A DNA stretch of 64,000 nucleotides from Owenia fusiformis (taxonomy: Eukaryota; Annelida; Polychaeta; Sabellida; Oweniidae), in contig CAIIXF020000007.1 of assembly GCA_903813345.2 (NCBI GenBank), positions 9,121,730-9,185,729 of the forward strand, read 5' to 3'. The notes under the pieces are model-generated. The model did no database searches and was not told the origin of the DNA. It worked only from the letters and a program-made list of their open reading frames with translations. A program made the position numbers and the translations under genes. Position 1 is the stretch's first letter. The number at the start of each line of letters is the position of its first letter. Shown piece by piece: positions 19,796 to 31,504 of the stretch.

Positions 19796-20025
19796 TAAAT
19801 TACGTATGTACTATGTCGTTCAAAAATTACTTATGATTACGTTGAATGCATCGAATTAAGATGGAATTAATCGATTCAATACGAGTACATACATTTTTAA
19901 CATTTATTTCTGCAGATCTGAATTCTAATATATAGATTGTATTTTTCATGATTAACTAGATTTAAAATACATGGAAATTAGTTGAAGATACACGATAATG
20001 ATACTTTTACTTATCTATTTTCCAG
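19796..20025. other. End of intron 2, unique sequence
   Basis: AT-rich, ending in the acceptor TTTTCCAG. No other feature seen. Confidence 0.5.
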
Positions 20026-20174
20026 CGATAAAAGATACATTCAGAACGTCATTTAAGCCGAGTAATAATCTTGTAACTGAGGTAAAAGAGGCGTTTCCTC
20101 TTTCGGACTGCAACGGCTTTGTGAGCATGGCACGTCACGTTTGGACATTAACAGATGGGACTCTCCTAATGCAA
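20026..20174 (+). CDS. NTF2-like/SnoaL-like protein, exon 3
   Basis: The acceptor TTTTCCAG and phase 1 join it to exon 2. It encodes AIKDTFRTSFKPSNNL, then VKEAFPLSDCNGFVSMARHV and WTLTDGTLLMQ. This fits the helix followed by two long antiparallel strands of NTF2-like domains ('...A-x-A-x-x-x-W-T-x-x-D-G'). The most plausible donor is GTTACA after CAA at 20174, in phase 0; this is a weak donor. The frame runs on to a stop at 20208-20210, so an alternative end with intron retention cannot be excluded. Confidence 0.6.
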
Positions 20175-20622
20175 GTTACAATATATTTTCAAAGATATGA
20201 TTACATTTAAAAATGAAAATTGTTGAATAATAAAGCATTGAAACTGAATCAAAATCAAAATCGCATAACGAGATTTAAGCGTAATTTTACCATGTGCTTT
20301 TCAACCTATCGTTACCGTCACGTGATTCCGCTGACCCAATGGCGTTACGGTAAACCGTGTACTTTACACGTCCGCGCGTCGAACGTGTAGCGCTAAATTG
20401 AAATATACATTGTAATATGTATTGGAAAATGGTGTCGTTTTTCAAAAACGACCTTAATTGTAACCCATCGGGAAAAGTTATTAAATGTGGTGAAAATAAA
20501 ATATGATAAAATAAACGCATTAGTCTAGTTCATTCATTTCTGACCCTGACATAACGATCTAAAAGCATATTAAAGGCAAAATTTACATTTGAATAACATC
20601 ATCATTTGGAACTTTTTTCCAG

Positions 20623-20641
20623 ATCAATTACATATTGTTAA
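20623..20641 (+). other. Candidate micro-exon of the NTF2-like gene
   Basis: Exon 3 ends in phase 0, but the last exon needs phase 2 (or phase 1 from a second acceptor), so they cannot be joined directly. A good acceptor (ACTTTTTTCCAG) precedes ATCAATTACATATT. A 14-nt exon ending at 20636 would restore phase with an acceptor at 20933. A 19-nt exon ending at 20641 before GTATAA would restore phase with an acceptor at 20944. Both are inferences from splice signals only; alternatively the gene is frameshifted. Confidence 0.3.
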
Positions 20642-20933
20642 GTATAACCGTTTTTGCCCAAAACAAATTATTTTCATAGTTGATCGCTACATTTTTGCAC
20701 AGTTGACCTTTGTTAGTATCTCCACCATTTGTAACCCTGACACAATGGATCATTTTAACATTTATTTGATTATTTGATGTTCAATTTTGTCCCATTGAGA
20801 TTCTGCAATGATGCATCCATGACGTCACATTATGTCAATGATCAAATTACGTCAAAATCTCGATATGATCCCTTATATTATTACAGATAGTACTATTGAG
20901 CAATTTAACATATTGTTTCGTTGTATGTTACAG

Positions 20934-21045
20934 AAGGAGATCAGCGAATACATGGAAAAAGTTGGAAGATGGACATTGGGTGATGATAAGGGACTTTCCA
21001 CATCAAGAACAAGAAATTCCTCCCCCTGATATAGCCCCGCCTTAA
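20934..21045 (+). CDS. NTF2-like/SnoaL-like protein, terminal exon
   Basis: The frame reads NTWKKLEDGHWVMIRDFP and then a Pro/Glu-rich tail ending at TAA (21043-21045). 'W-K-K-x-x-D-G-x-W-x-x-x-R-D-F' is the classic last strand pair of SnoaL/DUF4440-type NTF2-like proteins, so the frame is right even though the exact acceptor is uncertain (CAG at 20931-20933, or CAG at 20942-20944). Domain completeness supports one gene running from 204 to 21045. Confidence 0.6.
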
Positions 21046-21381
21046 TGTATTTTCGTGCGCCTTCAGTTTGTTTTACAATACATTATAAAATGGCCAAATA
21101 TATTTTACAAACATAAACAAGTATTGTTATGTTCAATACTGTTGGTGTTTATGTTAGGGATAAACAATGAGGCTTGGGTATTTTTTCACAAAAGACCCAA
21201 GACGAATTGTTTATCTAAATTAAATCACAATGGGCACAAACATTTATGAAAGGTAAATGGCCAATGATCCAATTTTAGGAATAAGATTCTTTTGTTATGA
21301 CTGAGGTAAGCTTATTGAGAAGTGAGTGGGTAACTATTGAAAGAGTGAATAGGGTATAATTAGGTCAGCTTTAATTGGAGG
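21046..21381. other. 3' flank of the NTF2-like gene, no recognised feature
   Basis: AT-rich. No canonical AATAAA was found close behind the stop, so the polyadenylation site is not placed. Confidence 0.4.
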
Positions 21382-21784
21382 TTATGTCACTATCGTTGCA
21401 TATACTAGTATGCCCTAAGGTTTCAGTGATATATGGCCCGACCTTGGGAGGGACATTGATCACTGAGAACCGAGGGCATATGTGCAACTATAGTGACATA
21501 AACGATTTATAACATACCTATGATGATCTAGTCTGGTCAGAGAGTACCGTTTTCTTATCTTATTGATTAGCACTGGTTCGGAAATGATGATTTATTCCCA
21601 TGTTTGTATCTTACGAATGTACGAGTCAATTTGACCTAGGCCTAATGTATGACGTAGTTCCAGCGCTTGACCAATCAGAAAGTTAGCGGGCGCGGGCTTT
21701 TCAAACGTTTATTGGCCCGCTGTCTTGTGAACAGTTTACACTATACATCATCATAGGTATGTTATAAAGCACTTTATGTGACAT
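21382..21784. repeat. Pair of foldback (MITE-like) inverted repeats
   Basis: First hairpin: TTATGTCACTATCGTTGCAT (21382) pairs with ATGTGCAACTATAGTGACATAA (to ~21502). Second: TTATAACATACCTATGATGAT (~21509) pairs with ATCATCATAGGTATGTTATAA (to ~21768), and the GACATAAA ends match to ~21784. The two share the central GTGACATAA block. No coding capacity. Confidence 0.65.
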
Positions 21785-21913
21785 CCAATCGTCTATTGTA
21801 CCACACTTGTTTTGGCTAGCTAATGCCAAGGCCAAAGTAGAAAAATAATACACTGCTCTTTGTTATAGCTCAATATTCTCAAAGATAACATACATTTCAT
21901 TCTATTGTGTTGC

Positions 21914-22085
21914 AGGTGTAAAAGGGTAGGAGGTCCTATCAAATTATGGTCCTACTCTCCATTGATTTATATGGTGACCTAAATACAACTCTTTCCCTCA
22001 TTATCTTATACGCAATCAGGGCCAGTAAGGGCCGTTAAGAAAGGGGACCATAATCCCTGGGGGACCATCATTTCTTTTACACCGG
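21914..22085 (+). mobile_element. MITE-like element with CCGGTGTAAAAG ends, copy 1
   Basis: Ends AGGTGTAAAAGGGTAGGAGG / TTTCTTTTACACCGG are inverted repeats. The whole ~172 bp recurs in reverse orientation at 50027-50198, including the internal words GGGCCAGTAAGGGCCGTTAA and GGGGACCATAATCCC. Confidence 0.75.
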
Positions 22086-22216
22086 GACTAATTCTATGTC
22101 TGTTTAGTTTGATTTATTTCTGTTTGGTATTGAAAATAAGCAGTGGAAATACATACCTTATAAAGGCCGCCATTCACGACCTTACCCCTACGGCTATCGC
22201 TGCTATAACACACTTA

Positions 22217-22848
22217 ACCCTACTATCACACCAAACTAGTTCTCACTACGTTCTCGAAAACGGGCTTAAACTGTGCACGAACGGATTTGACGTACTAAGA
22301 ACCCACTAAGAACCGTTTGGGAACTATCACACCAAACTAGTTCTTACCCGTTCTTGCCAGTCCTACGAAAACGTCGTAGAACGGGCTCAATCTGGCTGTG
22401 GTCGGGAAATATTTCTAAAATAATTAGCTACTTCGTTCATAAACAGTCTTCAATACGTCCATCTCATTCGCAGTTCGTTCAGGTCGCACCACGTCGGTGT
22501 GCAGCGTCGTATAACGCGTCCATTAGTCTAGAAGGTCATCATGACCTGATTACAGAACGGTATGGTCGCCATCGAATTTTGAATCGATTCAAAATTCTAA
22601 ATCACATTCCCCGTCCGGGAAAGTCCATTGTAGCTACGTTCATTCCGTTCGCACACAGTTTAAAACCAGTTTTGAAGAACGTAGTGGCAACTTGCTTGGT
22701 GTCAATCTAGAGGACCTACCCGTTCGAGTACGTTCTATGAAGTTTGTACATAGACCCCAACCGGTTCTAAATACGTCCAGTCCGTTCGTACACAGTTGAA
22801 GCCCGTTTTCGAGAACGCAGTGAGAACTAGTTTGGTGTGATAGTAGGG
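22217..22848. mobile_element. TIR element ACCCTACTATCACACC, copy 1 (nested)
   Basis: Ends ACCCTACTATCACACCAAAC and GTTTGGTGTGATAGTAGGGT are perfect inverted repeats extending ~45 bp (TAGTTCTCACT.CGTTCTCGAAAACGGGC), with TTA on both sides, suggestive of the PIF/Harbinger-type 3-bp target. An inner related unit starts near 22324 (CTATCACACCAAACTAGTTC) and ends near 22706 (TTGCTTGGTGTCAA), so one family member seems inserted in another. No transposase. Confidence 0.7.
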
Positions 22849-22851
22849 TTA

Positions 22852-22960
22852 TGCGAACACCGAAATAATGCGACCTGAACATACTGCGAGTGAGATAGAT
22901 ATATTGAAGACTGTTTACAAACGAAGTAGCTAATTATTTCAGACTGTTGGGAACTAGTTT
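22852..22960. repeat. Inverted fragment of the same TIR family
   Basis: The text GACCTGAACATACTGCGAGTGAGATAGATATATTGAAGACTGTTTAC is approximately the reverse complement of 22430-22490 inside copy 1. Confidence 0.55.
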
Positions 22961-23643
22961 TTTGTTGTGGTGTCCATGTGATATTCCAGTATTCAAATAT
23001 TCAAGTCAAGTCAGATCGATCAGGTATGATGTGTTATAATTATTGTGTTCCCAGTTTTTATTTAGAAGTCAACTATTTGAATTGCTTTTCTGCTACCAAT
23101 TCTGCTACTCTACAAATGTCAATAGTTTATACAGGTACAGTACATTACCAAATATTCAAGAACGTGTAGAATGTTTATCTGAAACAATAGTAGCCTCATC
23201 GCTTATCATAAGGGCATTGTTTATCCCTCTAAACTAAAATCTTTGACAGAATGTATATTTGAAACAGAGAATAATAAAACAAATCAATGAATCTGGCACA
23301 AAGACAAGCTGCTAACACTTGATAGCAGACAAAAATGCTATGAAGGTTTCATTGCACAGCTCTATTGTTTTCGACATCCATTTTTGAATTTGTCAATTCT
23401 TACATATTGTAATCGATCTCTTTCATATTTGTACAACTTGCCAGCTAGACACCCCTAGGCTACTTTATGGAAATTTAGTTTAACAGCTAGATTGCCTCGG
23501 AGAACATTATCCATCATCACACGTTGTCCTCTTTATAATTAACTGATATGTAATTATATTTAATATCAGCGCCAGCTTAGTCTGACATTAATCTGTACTG
23601 GGAAACTACTGTGAACACTGCTGAAACTCTCAGAGCATAACTA
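22961..23643. other. No recognised feature
   Basis: AT-rich unique sequence; the short frames show no motif. Confidence 0.4.
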
Positions 23644-23728
23644 GATGACACTGGAAAGACAGTTCTTATGGTTCTGGGCTAGCAATGACACTGGAAAGAC
23701 AGTTCTTATGGTTCTGGGCTAGCAACCC
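23644..23728. repeat. Tandem duplication, ~42 bp x 2
   Basis: The block GACACTGGAAAGACAGTTCT...GGGCTAGCAA occurs twice back to back without mismatch. Confidence 0.85.
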
Positions 23729-23779
23729 AAACTCTATATTTATAATTGCTACAAGTCAACAAAACGTCCTTAATAGGCC

Positions 23780-24720
23780 TCGAAACGGACATACACAGAC
23801 GGATACTGACCAACGCGAAAACGACAGATGTGAGTAGGACTATTGAAAATAAACAAGACGAAATGGAAACAAGACGTCGTTGTGGGAGTTGTGGGGGCAT
23901 CTTCAAGAATGAGCATGGAGTGAAAGTTCATCTCGGAAAAGCGAAAGCTTGGGTGTAAAGAGAAGTTGAGACAGCGTATGGCAGCCAACACTTTAGAGAG
24001 AGTTGCCAGTAAGTCGGTGGAGGATCCGAACCCGGACGCTAACCACAGTGCTCAGAACCTCTATGTCGAAGTTCCTGAGAACATCCCAGCTAGCCAACAT
24101 GAAAAAGTAAGAATGTTCTTGAGAGAAAGCCACATTTCCAACTACCACCAGCAACAGATCCCAGATGGCCACACCTGGACGAAAACCTCAATGTCATTTA
24201 AGAGGTTTCAAACAGGGGCAGTCAAGAAGAGAAGCTAGTCTCCATGACTAGGATTGTCTATGATGTATGCAGTGATACCTTCGGAGACAAGGGAACAACA
24301 CAGAAGGCCAAACAAAAGGCTGGTCTTAGGAGAAGGCAGCGAGAGATTGCTTCTTTGAAGGGAGAACTGCTTAAACTTCAACGACAATGGAAACACTCTA
24401 CAGAGCTCGAAAGACATGGATTGAAACAACTTCAGGACGAACTTTGCAAGATGATCTTCTCGTGGTTTCTTGGCAAACCGAAGAATGGACAACTTAAATG
24501 TTCTAAAGCCGATGCAGAGGAGAGCATAAGATCAGCTCATAGCGACCACGAACGAGATGTTCCTTGAGAGAATGTCCTTTTAAAGTCTCAGTCCAAGAGC
24601 CTGCCTTCAGACAACACTCTAGATGAAGTGAAAGCAGTGGTAAAGAAAGTCAGAGCTGGCTCATCTCCTGGACCTACAGGCATTTACATATAAACTCTAT
24701 AAGAATTGCCATAAGCTTCT
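23780..24720 (+). pseudogene. Dead non-LTR retrotransposon (R2/NeSL-type?) fragment
   Basis: Pieces of one protein appear in shifting frames on the + strand. A zinc-finger-like segment reads CGSCGGIFKNEHGVKVHLGKA. A linker (RQRMAANTLERVASK) follows, then a basic helix-rich segment (GLRRRQREIASLKGELLKL). Around 24615-24720 sits the start of a reverse transcriptase (LDEVKAVVKKVRAGSSPGP..G, then YKLYKNC..LLYRLLKRLQ), the typical 'A-x-S-P-G-P-N-G-x-x-Y-K-x-Y-K-x-C' block. Stops and frameshifts interrupt it. The catalytic part of the RT is gone. Clade assignment is tentative. Confidence 0.55.
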
Positions 24721-25630
24721 TTATCGCCTCTTGAAGCGGTTACAACTTTGTCTGTTTGTTTGCTCTCCTATTGTTTTAAATGATCTGATGACAATGATTT
24801 GTGGTCTAAAATTGTAGAACTGTCAAACTGTCGTGATGAACAGAATAGTAAAATCCTGAGATTAAAAAGAAAAGGGATTTGATATTTAGGAATGACCGGC
24901 CAGGCACCACTGAATAGATGCTATTGGGATGAGTTGCACCCCAGCGTAGTAGACTACGTAATCTTATTCTTAATGAAAACGTTGACTACTTATGAATCAA
25001 ACTATTGGTATTTAGTAAATATATATTCTTTTATGAATACTTTTAATTGGATACAATACGAGTTAATAGAACAGGATATGATTATACGAGTAAGTGATAA
25101 CATTTTTATCGTAAATGTAAATATCTACTATTTGTGCTCACTCGCCACGCTTGAATCAACTAATAAATAAAATCATAGGATATCGTTTTACTATCAATCA
25201 TACACACTTCCTGTTGTATTAGTCAGTTAGGATCTGTGTTGATCGGGTTTGCCAAGGTCATTTAACCAAGGTAATACCTTGATGTATTTACTTGGCATTG
25301 ATCTTTGCACCCACGACAGAAAAATTGCTCAACTAAAAGGACAGTGTAGATAGATATACTTTAATACCCCTGGAACAATTTGCTAGTAACTATATATTTT
25401 AAATACCAAAATCAGATAAGGTACCAGGTAATACATGACAAATAAAATGCATGATGGGACTTCTAAATGGTAAAATAGACTAAAATATGTTTCGAATTTC
25501 CATATTATTATTTTTCAACATCAAAAATAGTTGTAGATAGCACTCGAATAGTTCATCAGGAAAAACTGTGGTTGGTTTCGATCCCATTTATGCCATAGCG
25601 GGATACAAAGGTGAAAAAGGTGCCAACATG
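24721..25630. other. No recognised feature
   Basis: Unique AT-rich sequence between the LINE fragment and the satellite. The 92-codon frame at 24892-25170 shows no motif. Confidence 0.4.
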
Positions 25631-26137
25631 TGTTTCTGTCGTTAATCTAGGTTTATATGTGCTACCCTCTATAATACAGTTGTATAATAGTAAAACATAT
25701 GTTTCTGTCGTTAATCTAGGTTTATATGTGCTACCCTCTATAATACAGTTGTATAATAGTAAAACATATGTTTCTGTCGTTAATCTAGGTTTATATGTAC
25801 TACCCTCTATAATACAGTTGTATAACAGCATAACATATGTTTCTGTCGTTAATCTAGGTTTATATGTGCTACCCTCTATAATACAGTTATACTAGTAAAC
25901 ATCTATGTTTCTGTCGTTAATCTAGGTTTATATGTGCTTCCCTCTTATTTACAGTTGTATAATAGTAAAACATATGTTTCTGTCGTTAATCTAGGTTTAT
26001 ACGTGCTACCCTCTATAATACAGTTGTATAATAGTAAAACATAATATGTTCATGTCGTTAATCTAGGTTTATATGTGCTACCCTCTATAATACAGTTATG
26101 ATAGTAAAACATTATGTTTCTGTCGTTAATCTAGGTT
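25631..26137. repeat. 69-bp satellite, block 1 (~7 units)
   Basis: Unit: GTTTCTGTCGTTAATCTAGG, then TTTATATGTGCTACCCTCTA, then TAATACAGTTGTATAATAGT, then AAAACATAT. Because 69 is divisible by 3, several frames stay open on both strands. Units diverge by a few bases (TTCCCTCTTATTTACAG variant). Confidence 0.95.
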
Positions 26138-26824
26138 TTTATATTCACCACCAGTATAATAGAATGAAACAAAAGATAAATCATATCTGTTGGTGCTAAG
26201 GTTCACTGGCGTGAACTTTTATTTAAAGCTTCAAAATTAATTTTACATAAAATAGATGGCATGACGGCCACAGTGAACTTTTATTTAAAGCTTCAAAATT
26301 TTATTTTACATAAAATAGATGGCATGACGGCCATGACGGCACACTAGTACAATAGATGGCACCAGAGCCATTACATTACAACTTGTGATGAGAGGTGGCA
26401 TGTTGGATAGGGGTTGGAGGAGGGTTTTAAATTTTGAATTTTTTATTTGCAAAATTGTCTAACAGAACTTGTGTCTTTAATGTACTCTTGTGTCTTTAAT
26501 GTACTGGTCCAAAGTGAGGTGCCAGGGAAAGTTCCTAGCTATAGCATCCAACCCCAATTGTCCAAGGGATCCTATTGGTTCACATAAAAACTGTTATGAT
26601 ACTTGCAGACAAGAACCATAACATACCTTTATATTCACCACCAGTATAATAGAATGAAACAAAAGATAAATCATATCTGTTGGTGCTAAGGTTCACTGGC
26701 GTGAACTTTTATTTAAAGCTTCAAAATTAATTTTACATAAAATAGATGGCATGACGGCCACAGTGAACTTTTATTTAAAGCTTCAAAATTTTATTTTACA
26801 TAAAATAGATGGCATGACGGCCAT
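26138..26824. repeat. Satellite-interrupting segment with ~197-bp direct repeats
   Basis: 26138-26334 and 26628-26824 are virtually identical direct repeats 490 bp apart. Each contains two internal copies of GTGAACTTTTATTTAAAGCT...GATGGCATGACGGCC. The spacer (26335-26627) is unique. Ends are not TG..CA, so I do not call it an LTR element. Confidence 0.8.
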
Positions 26825-26831
26825 ATGCACA

Positions 26832-27271
26832 TAGTTTCTGTCGTTAATCTAGGTTTATATGTGCTACCCTCTATAACACAGTTGTATAATAGTATAACAT
26901 ATGTTTCTGTCGTTAATCTAGATTTATATGTGCTACCCTCTATAATACAGTTGTATAATGGTAAAACATATGTTTATATCGTTAATCTAGGCTTATATGT
27001 GCTACTCTCTATAATACAGTTGTATAATAGTAAAATATATGTTTCTGTCGTTAATCTAGGTTTATATGTGCTTCCCTCTCATTTACGGTTGTATAATAGT
27101 AAAACATATGTTTCTGTCGTTAATCTAGGTTTATATCTGCTTCCCTCTATAATACAGTTATATAATGGTAAAAGATATGTTTATATCGTTAATCTAGGTT
27201 TATATGTGCTTCCCTCTATAATACAGTTGTATAATAGTAAAACGTAGGTTTCTGTCATTAATCTAGGTTTA
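26832..27271. repeat. 69-bp satellite, block 2 (~6.4 units)
   Basis: Same unit as block 1; a GTTTATATCGTTAATCTAGG variant appears twice. The array stops exactly at the mariner derivative at 27272 and resumes in register at 28280. Confidence 0.95.
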
Positions 27272-28279
27272 CCAGGTCGTTCAATAAGTTCCCGGAAAAA
27301 TGCTCTCATTTCAAAGATTTTTGATATTTTCTGATGAAATTTTCACACAATGTGCAAAAAATACTTTCTGATTGATTCCTTTAATATGGTAACTTGACTT
27401 TTGGGTAGGTGGGGCACTTTTTACGTCACACAATTTACCATTACAGAAAATCTATCAATATGTGCAAATGAAGGATCCCTATTTTTTGTTTGTTCTTATT
27501 TGAATTACAAATGTTCTGAGGGGATATTAATGTTCATTGTTTTCATGAACATTTCTGAAATCCTGCTAGTCAATGCTGTACCAATGGGCCAGAAAATCAA
27601 CAAAAAGTAATAAATATGGTAAGTTGATTAAAACTTAACCATTCAGCCAAACTCTAAATTTTTCCATCAGGATAATGCAGTCGATCACACTGCTAATATT
27701 GTGCAGGAAACCATCACAAATAACTGGCACAACTTCAAGTTACATACTCAAGTTGAGACTACCCTTGATTTTGCTGTTTTCACTAGGATGAAGGATCAAG
27801 AGGTGCACTTTATGGAACAATGAAACAACTTTCTACTGCAGTCCAGATTGCCTTTCAAACAAGTTTTCCAGATGGCTTCAGAGCACTGCATCGTCAGTGG
27901 GTTGAATGCAAGCGACTGTGCATTAAACATGAGGGAGAATATTGCTAAAACCTTATGGGACAATAGTTGTGACTATTACATTAAGTAATATTATGTACAA
28001 GTAGAAAGCGGAGAAGAAATTCATGTGATATACAGTACTCATAAATTGCCTTCTATTCTGTTGTTTTTCTACTGAATAATGTGACGTAAAAAGTGCCCCG
28101 CGAACCCAAAAGTCAAGTTACCATAGTAACCCTTACTTTTGACCAATCAAATTAGAAATGCTGATATTTTAAGAATCAATCAGAAAGTATTTTTTAGACA
28201 TTGTGTGAAAAGTTCATGAGAAAATATAAAAAATCTTTGAAATGAGAGCATTTTTCCGTGAACTTATTGAACGACCTGG
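27272..28279 (+). mobile_element. Non-autonomous mariner derivative with long TIRs
   Basis: Begins CCAGGTCGTTCAATAAGTTC and ends GAACTTATTGAACGACCTGG, flanked by TA on both sides. Removing the element and one TA restores an uninterrupted satellite unit (GGTTTATATGTGC). TIRs extend ~160 bp (to GGTAACTTGACTTTTGGG / CCCAAAAGTCAAGTTACC and TTTTTACGTCAC). Internally, + strand 27660-27985 reads HQDNAVDHTANIVQETI, DFAVFTRMKDQ and later EHCIVSGLNAS. This is a transposase C-terminus with an internal deletion and stops. Confidence 0.85.
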
Positions 28280-28487
28280 TATATGTGCTACCCTCTATAA
28301 TACAGTTGTGTAATAGTAAAACATATGTTTCTGTTGTTAATCTAGGATTATATGCGCTACCCTCTATAATACAGTTGTATAACAGCATAACATATGTTTC
28401 TGTCGTTAATCTAGGTTTATATGCGCTACCCTCTATAATTCAGTTGTATAATAGTATAACATATGTTCCTGTCGTTAATCATATATG
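28280..28487. repeat. 69-bp satellite, block 3 (~3 units)
   Basis: Continues block 2 after the mariner derivative and ends at the TA next to the large mariner (28488-28489). Confidence 0.95.
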
Positions 28488-28929
28488 TACGAGGGGTGAT
28501 TCAAAAGTAATGGACAAAATTTTATAGGCATACTAAATTTCACCCAATCAGTTTAATTTTTTCACAGTGAATAGATCAATCAATTCTCTACTTTGTGTCG
28601 AATTCTCATTTAAATGCATTTGAAATTGTTTCAGCTATGCGTAACCATGGTAACAAGGGTAAGCATGGGTGGAATTGATTTTTTAATGATAATTGATGTT
28701 TTGTCATTTTTGCTTGATTTCGTTTTAATGACTCAATTACCACACATGATATGTCTAACAAGCATGGTAATGCAATTGTCAAGCAAGACTCACATGCCCA
28801 TGTGTTTGCTGTTGAGTTCTAAATTCAGCAACCAATTGTGCTATGACATCACAATGATATTTCTAAGAATGATGAGTCACAGTGAGTCAGAAAGTAGATC
28901 AGACTCTTAGACTCACACACATCCAAGAA

Positions 28930-29622
28930 ATGTCTACTTTACAACAAATCAAAGTTAAGCAAAGGATTGTTATTGAATATTTGGTAGCTACTGGAGAGAC
29001 AAGGCAGGCAGTTGTCAAGAAAATAAAAGAGACACATGGAGACAAGGCCTTGTCAAGGCAAGCCATTGAGCGATGGTACAAACACTTTAGTGAAGGGGAT
29101 ACGAGACTCTTAGATCTAAAGCAATCTGGAAGGCCCAAGACTGGCCGCGCTGATAACACTATTCACCATGTAGAGTCCATCCTAAATGCAGACAGGAGAT
29201 TGACACTGAGAGAAATAAGTTCCATTACAGATGTGTCCTACTCTACAGTACAAAGGATTGTAAAATGCGACCTAAATATGAAAAGGGTGTGTGCCAAGTG
29301 GATTCCTAAGCTTCTTACCGAAGAACAAAAGCAACAACGTGTCGAAGTTGTGCAGGATTTTCTGAAGCAATACAACATTGAAGGAGAAGGATTCCTAAAG
29401 CGTATAATCACTAATGACGAATCATGGCTATACTTTAGAGATCCAGAAACTAAACTACAATCTACACAGTATATCAAAAAGGGTGAGCGGCGCCCAACAA
29501 AGGCTAGGCAAAGCAGATCCTCTGACAAAGTGATGATTGTTCCCTTCTTCGATTATGATGGCGTGATCCTGACCCACTATGTTCCTCCTCATCAGACTAT
29601 CACAGGGAAATACTTCACCAAG
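28930..29622 (+). CDS. Mariner transposase, exon 1 (DNA-binding domain and first catalytic Asp)
   Basis: Starts at MSTLQQIKVKQRIVIEYL, the position where mariner transposases begin. An in-frame ATG 16 codons upstream gives a non-conserved leader, so it was not chosen. First helix-turn-helix with LSRQAIERWYKHFSEGD, then the signature SGRP, then the second helix-turn-helix (LTLREISSITDVSYSTVQRI). The first catalytic aspartate lies in ITNDESWLYF. The exon ends in ...GKYFTK before GTAAAC, phase 0. Together with exon 2 it encodes 355 residues, against a usual ~345. Cuts and rejoins the element at TA sites. Confidence 0.9.
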
Positions 29623-30511
29623 GTAAACATGATATTTTCATCCGTTTTAATCATTGTCAATTTAAAAGGAGAGAATGAAGTCATAATAGCTTTAAGCAAG
29701 ATTAATAATTTGAAAATAGATAAATAAATAAATGAATGAATAAATAAATAAATAATGATACACTGTGGCTAGTCGATCTATGTGGATGCAGTCAGGCACA
29801 TGTAATGTTTCGTGAGTACCCGCCTCTGTACTTTTCAATGGAAGAATTTTGCACTTCTGTTTAAATAATCTATATTTACTCATCCGTGTATATCATACTT
29901 CATTGAAATAGAAAACCAAAGCTACACTATAAACACACATTCTCTGATATTTTTACGAAGAATAGATAACTCAAACGAGTTCACTCGACCAGTTTTATCA
30001 TCTCGCTCATAGCTGTGAGAAGGTATGTATAATTTGCTATAGGTTTACCTTGTAATGGGGAATAAAAAATTCAAGTAATATAATTATTTCACAAACACAA
30101 ATATGTCTGTGTGAAGTAAAATACAAATACAATGCGTCCTATAATATTTTTGGGGTTATGTTATGAAATATCCGCTTTAAAAAAGCAATTTAATTATGAT
30201 GTATCATGTGGATTAGTAGACGTTCTGATTGGATTCATTGAACAGACTGGCTAGGTTTCAATTGAATCATTTTGAATGTGTGTATTTTTAATATTTTAAT
30301 CCACGGTGTCCACAAACAATAATAACGCTATATTGGTAATTGGAAAGATTCCACTTACCACGATTTCAAAAAATTGTAAATAAATAATATTATTCTTGAA
30401 TTATAGTCATTTGTTTCAAGGAATCTGGAGGCTTGTTCAGCTGAGCTGACAAAATCAATGGATGGTCCAACTGTTGGCTGCTCATTGTCACTTTCAAGGA
30501 ATGTTAATGGC

Positions 30512-31088
30512 TCTGAAACTTGTAGCCTTGCCCAAGTCGGTATTTATTTACTCATCTGATCTTGAATTATTACCACCTAGTACAATCCAATGCATCATCG
30601 CTATTCAGCGGTTCCGAGATTCCCATAATACCTTATAGGCTACCTAAGGGTATCGCAAAACCATATTGATTGACAATATGGACATGGACACAACATGTGA
30701 CTTCAGGCTGATTGACCAATCAAAACGTTATCAAGTTGACCTGCATAAAAAGCAAACTACCCGTCTAGGACTTGAAATTCAATGATTTGATCGAGTGTTT
30801 CTTGAGAGTTACAATATATTATGTTATTAAATGTACATTGGAATGTAAGCAGTCATTAATACTCGTCTAAATGAAATCATGCAATTCAATGTTGAAATCA
30901 AAACTGAATTCGTGATGGAAATGCACGAAGACCTAGTCCGACAATGTAGGGCCGTCGTTGATTTGTCAAATTTTACCAACAAAAACATTGGGTCGGTAAA
31001 GCACGTGGCTTTCTCTTGGGTCAAGGCGGTTATAATAGAAATCAAGATAAGTAAAAGAGACCGACTTGGGCAAGGCTATGAAACTTGA
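30512..31088. repeat. Foldback repeat within the Transib-like element
   Basis: CTGAAACTTGTAGCCTTGCC + CAAGTCGGT near 30512 pairs with ACCGACTTGGGCAAGGCTAT + GAAACTT near 31060. It may be a further nested MITE. Confidence 0.6.
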
Positions 31089-31504
31089 TTTGTGGGTATT
31101 CCAGTGGGTTGATGGGTCTTTTGCTCTGAATTCACTTCATTGGCGTACCTAATTTCAACATTTTCATTATCATCAATACATGTTCCGTTTTTCAAATTAA
31201 CAGTATTAGCGATAAAACCATGGTTTTTGAGCCTATGGGATCGACCAGGTGTCCGTCCATTGGTCCATCCATCGGTTGCTCCGTCCGTCTGTCAACATTG
31301 GCTGCACAAATTAGAACTGCTATTCGGATTGAGTCATTTTCACATTCATTTTATGCATATCCATAATGAATATTTGACATATAATCGCCATTTCCCAAGT
31401 TCGGCCGGTTTCCGAGAAATTGCTGATTTTTAAATTTCTAGAAAAATCGATCTGATGATAGCCTTATAGAAAGTCAAGAGAAGTGAAGAAAAGATTGAAA
31501 AAAT

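Noticed and set aside
26138-26824. Small LTR (TRIM-like) element
   Set aside because: The direct repeats do not start TG and end CA, and no primer site or polypurine tract flanks the spacer.
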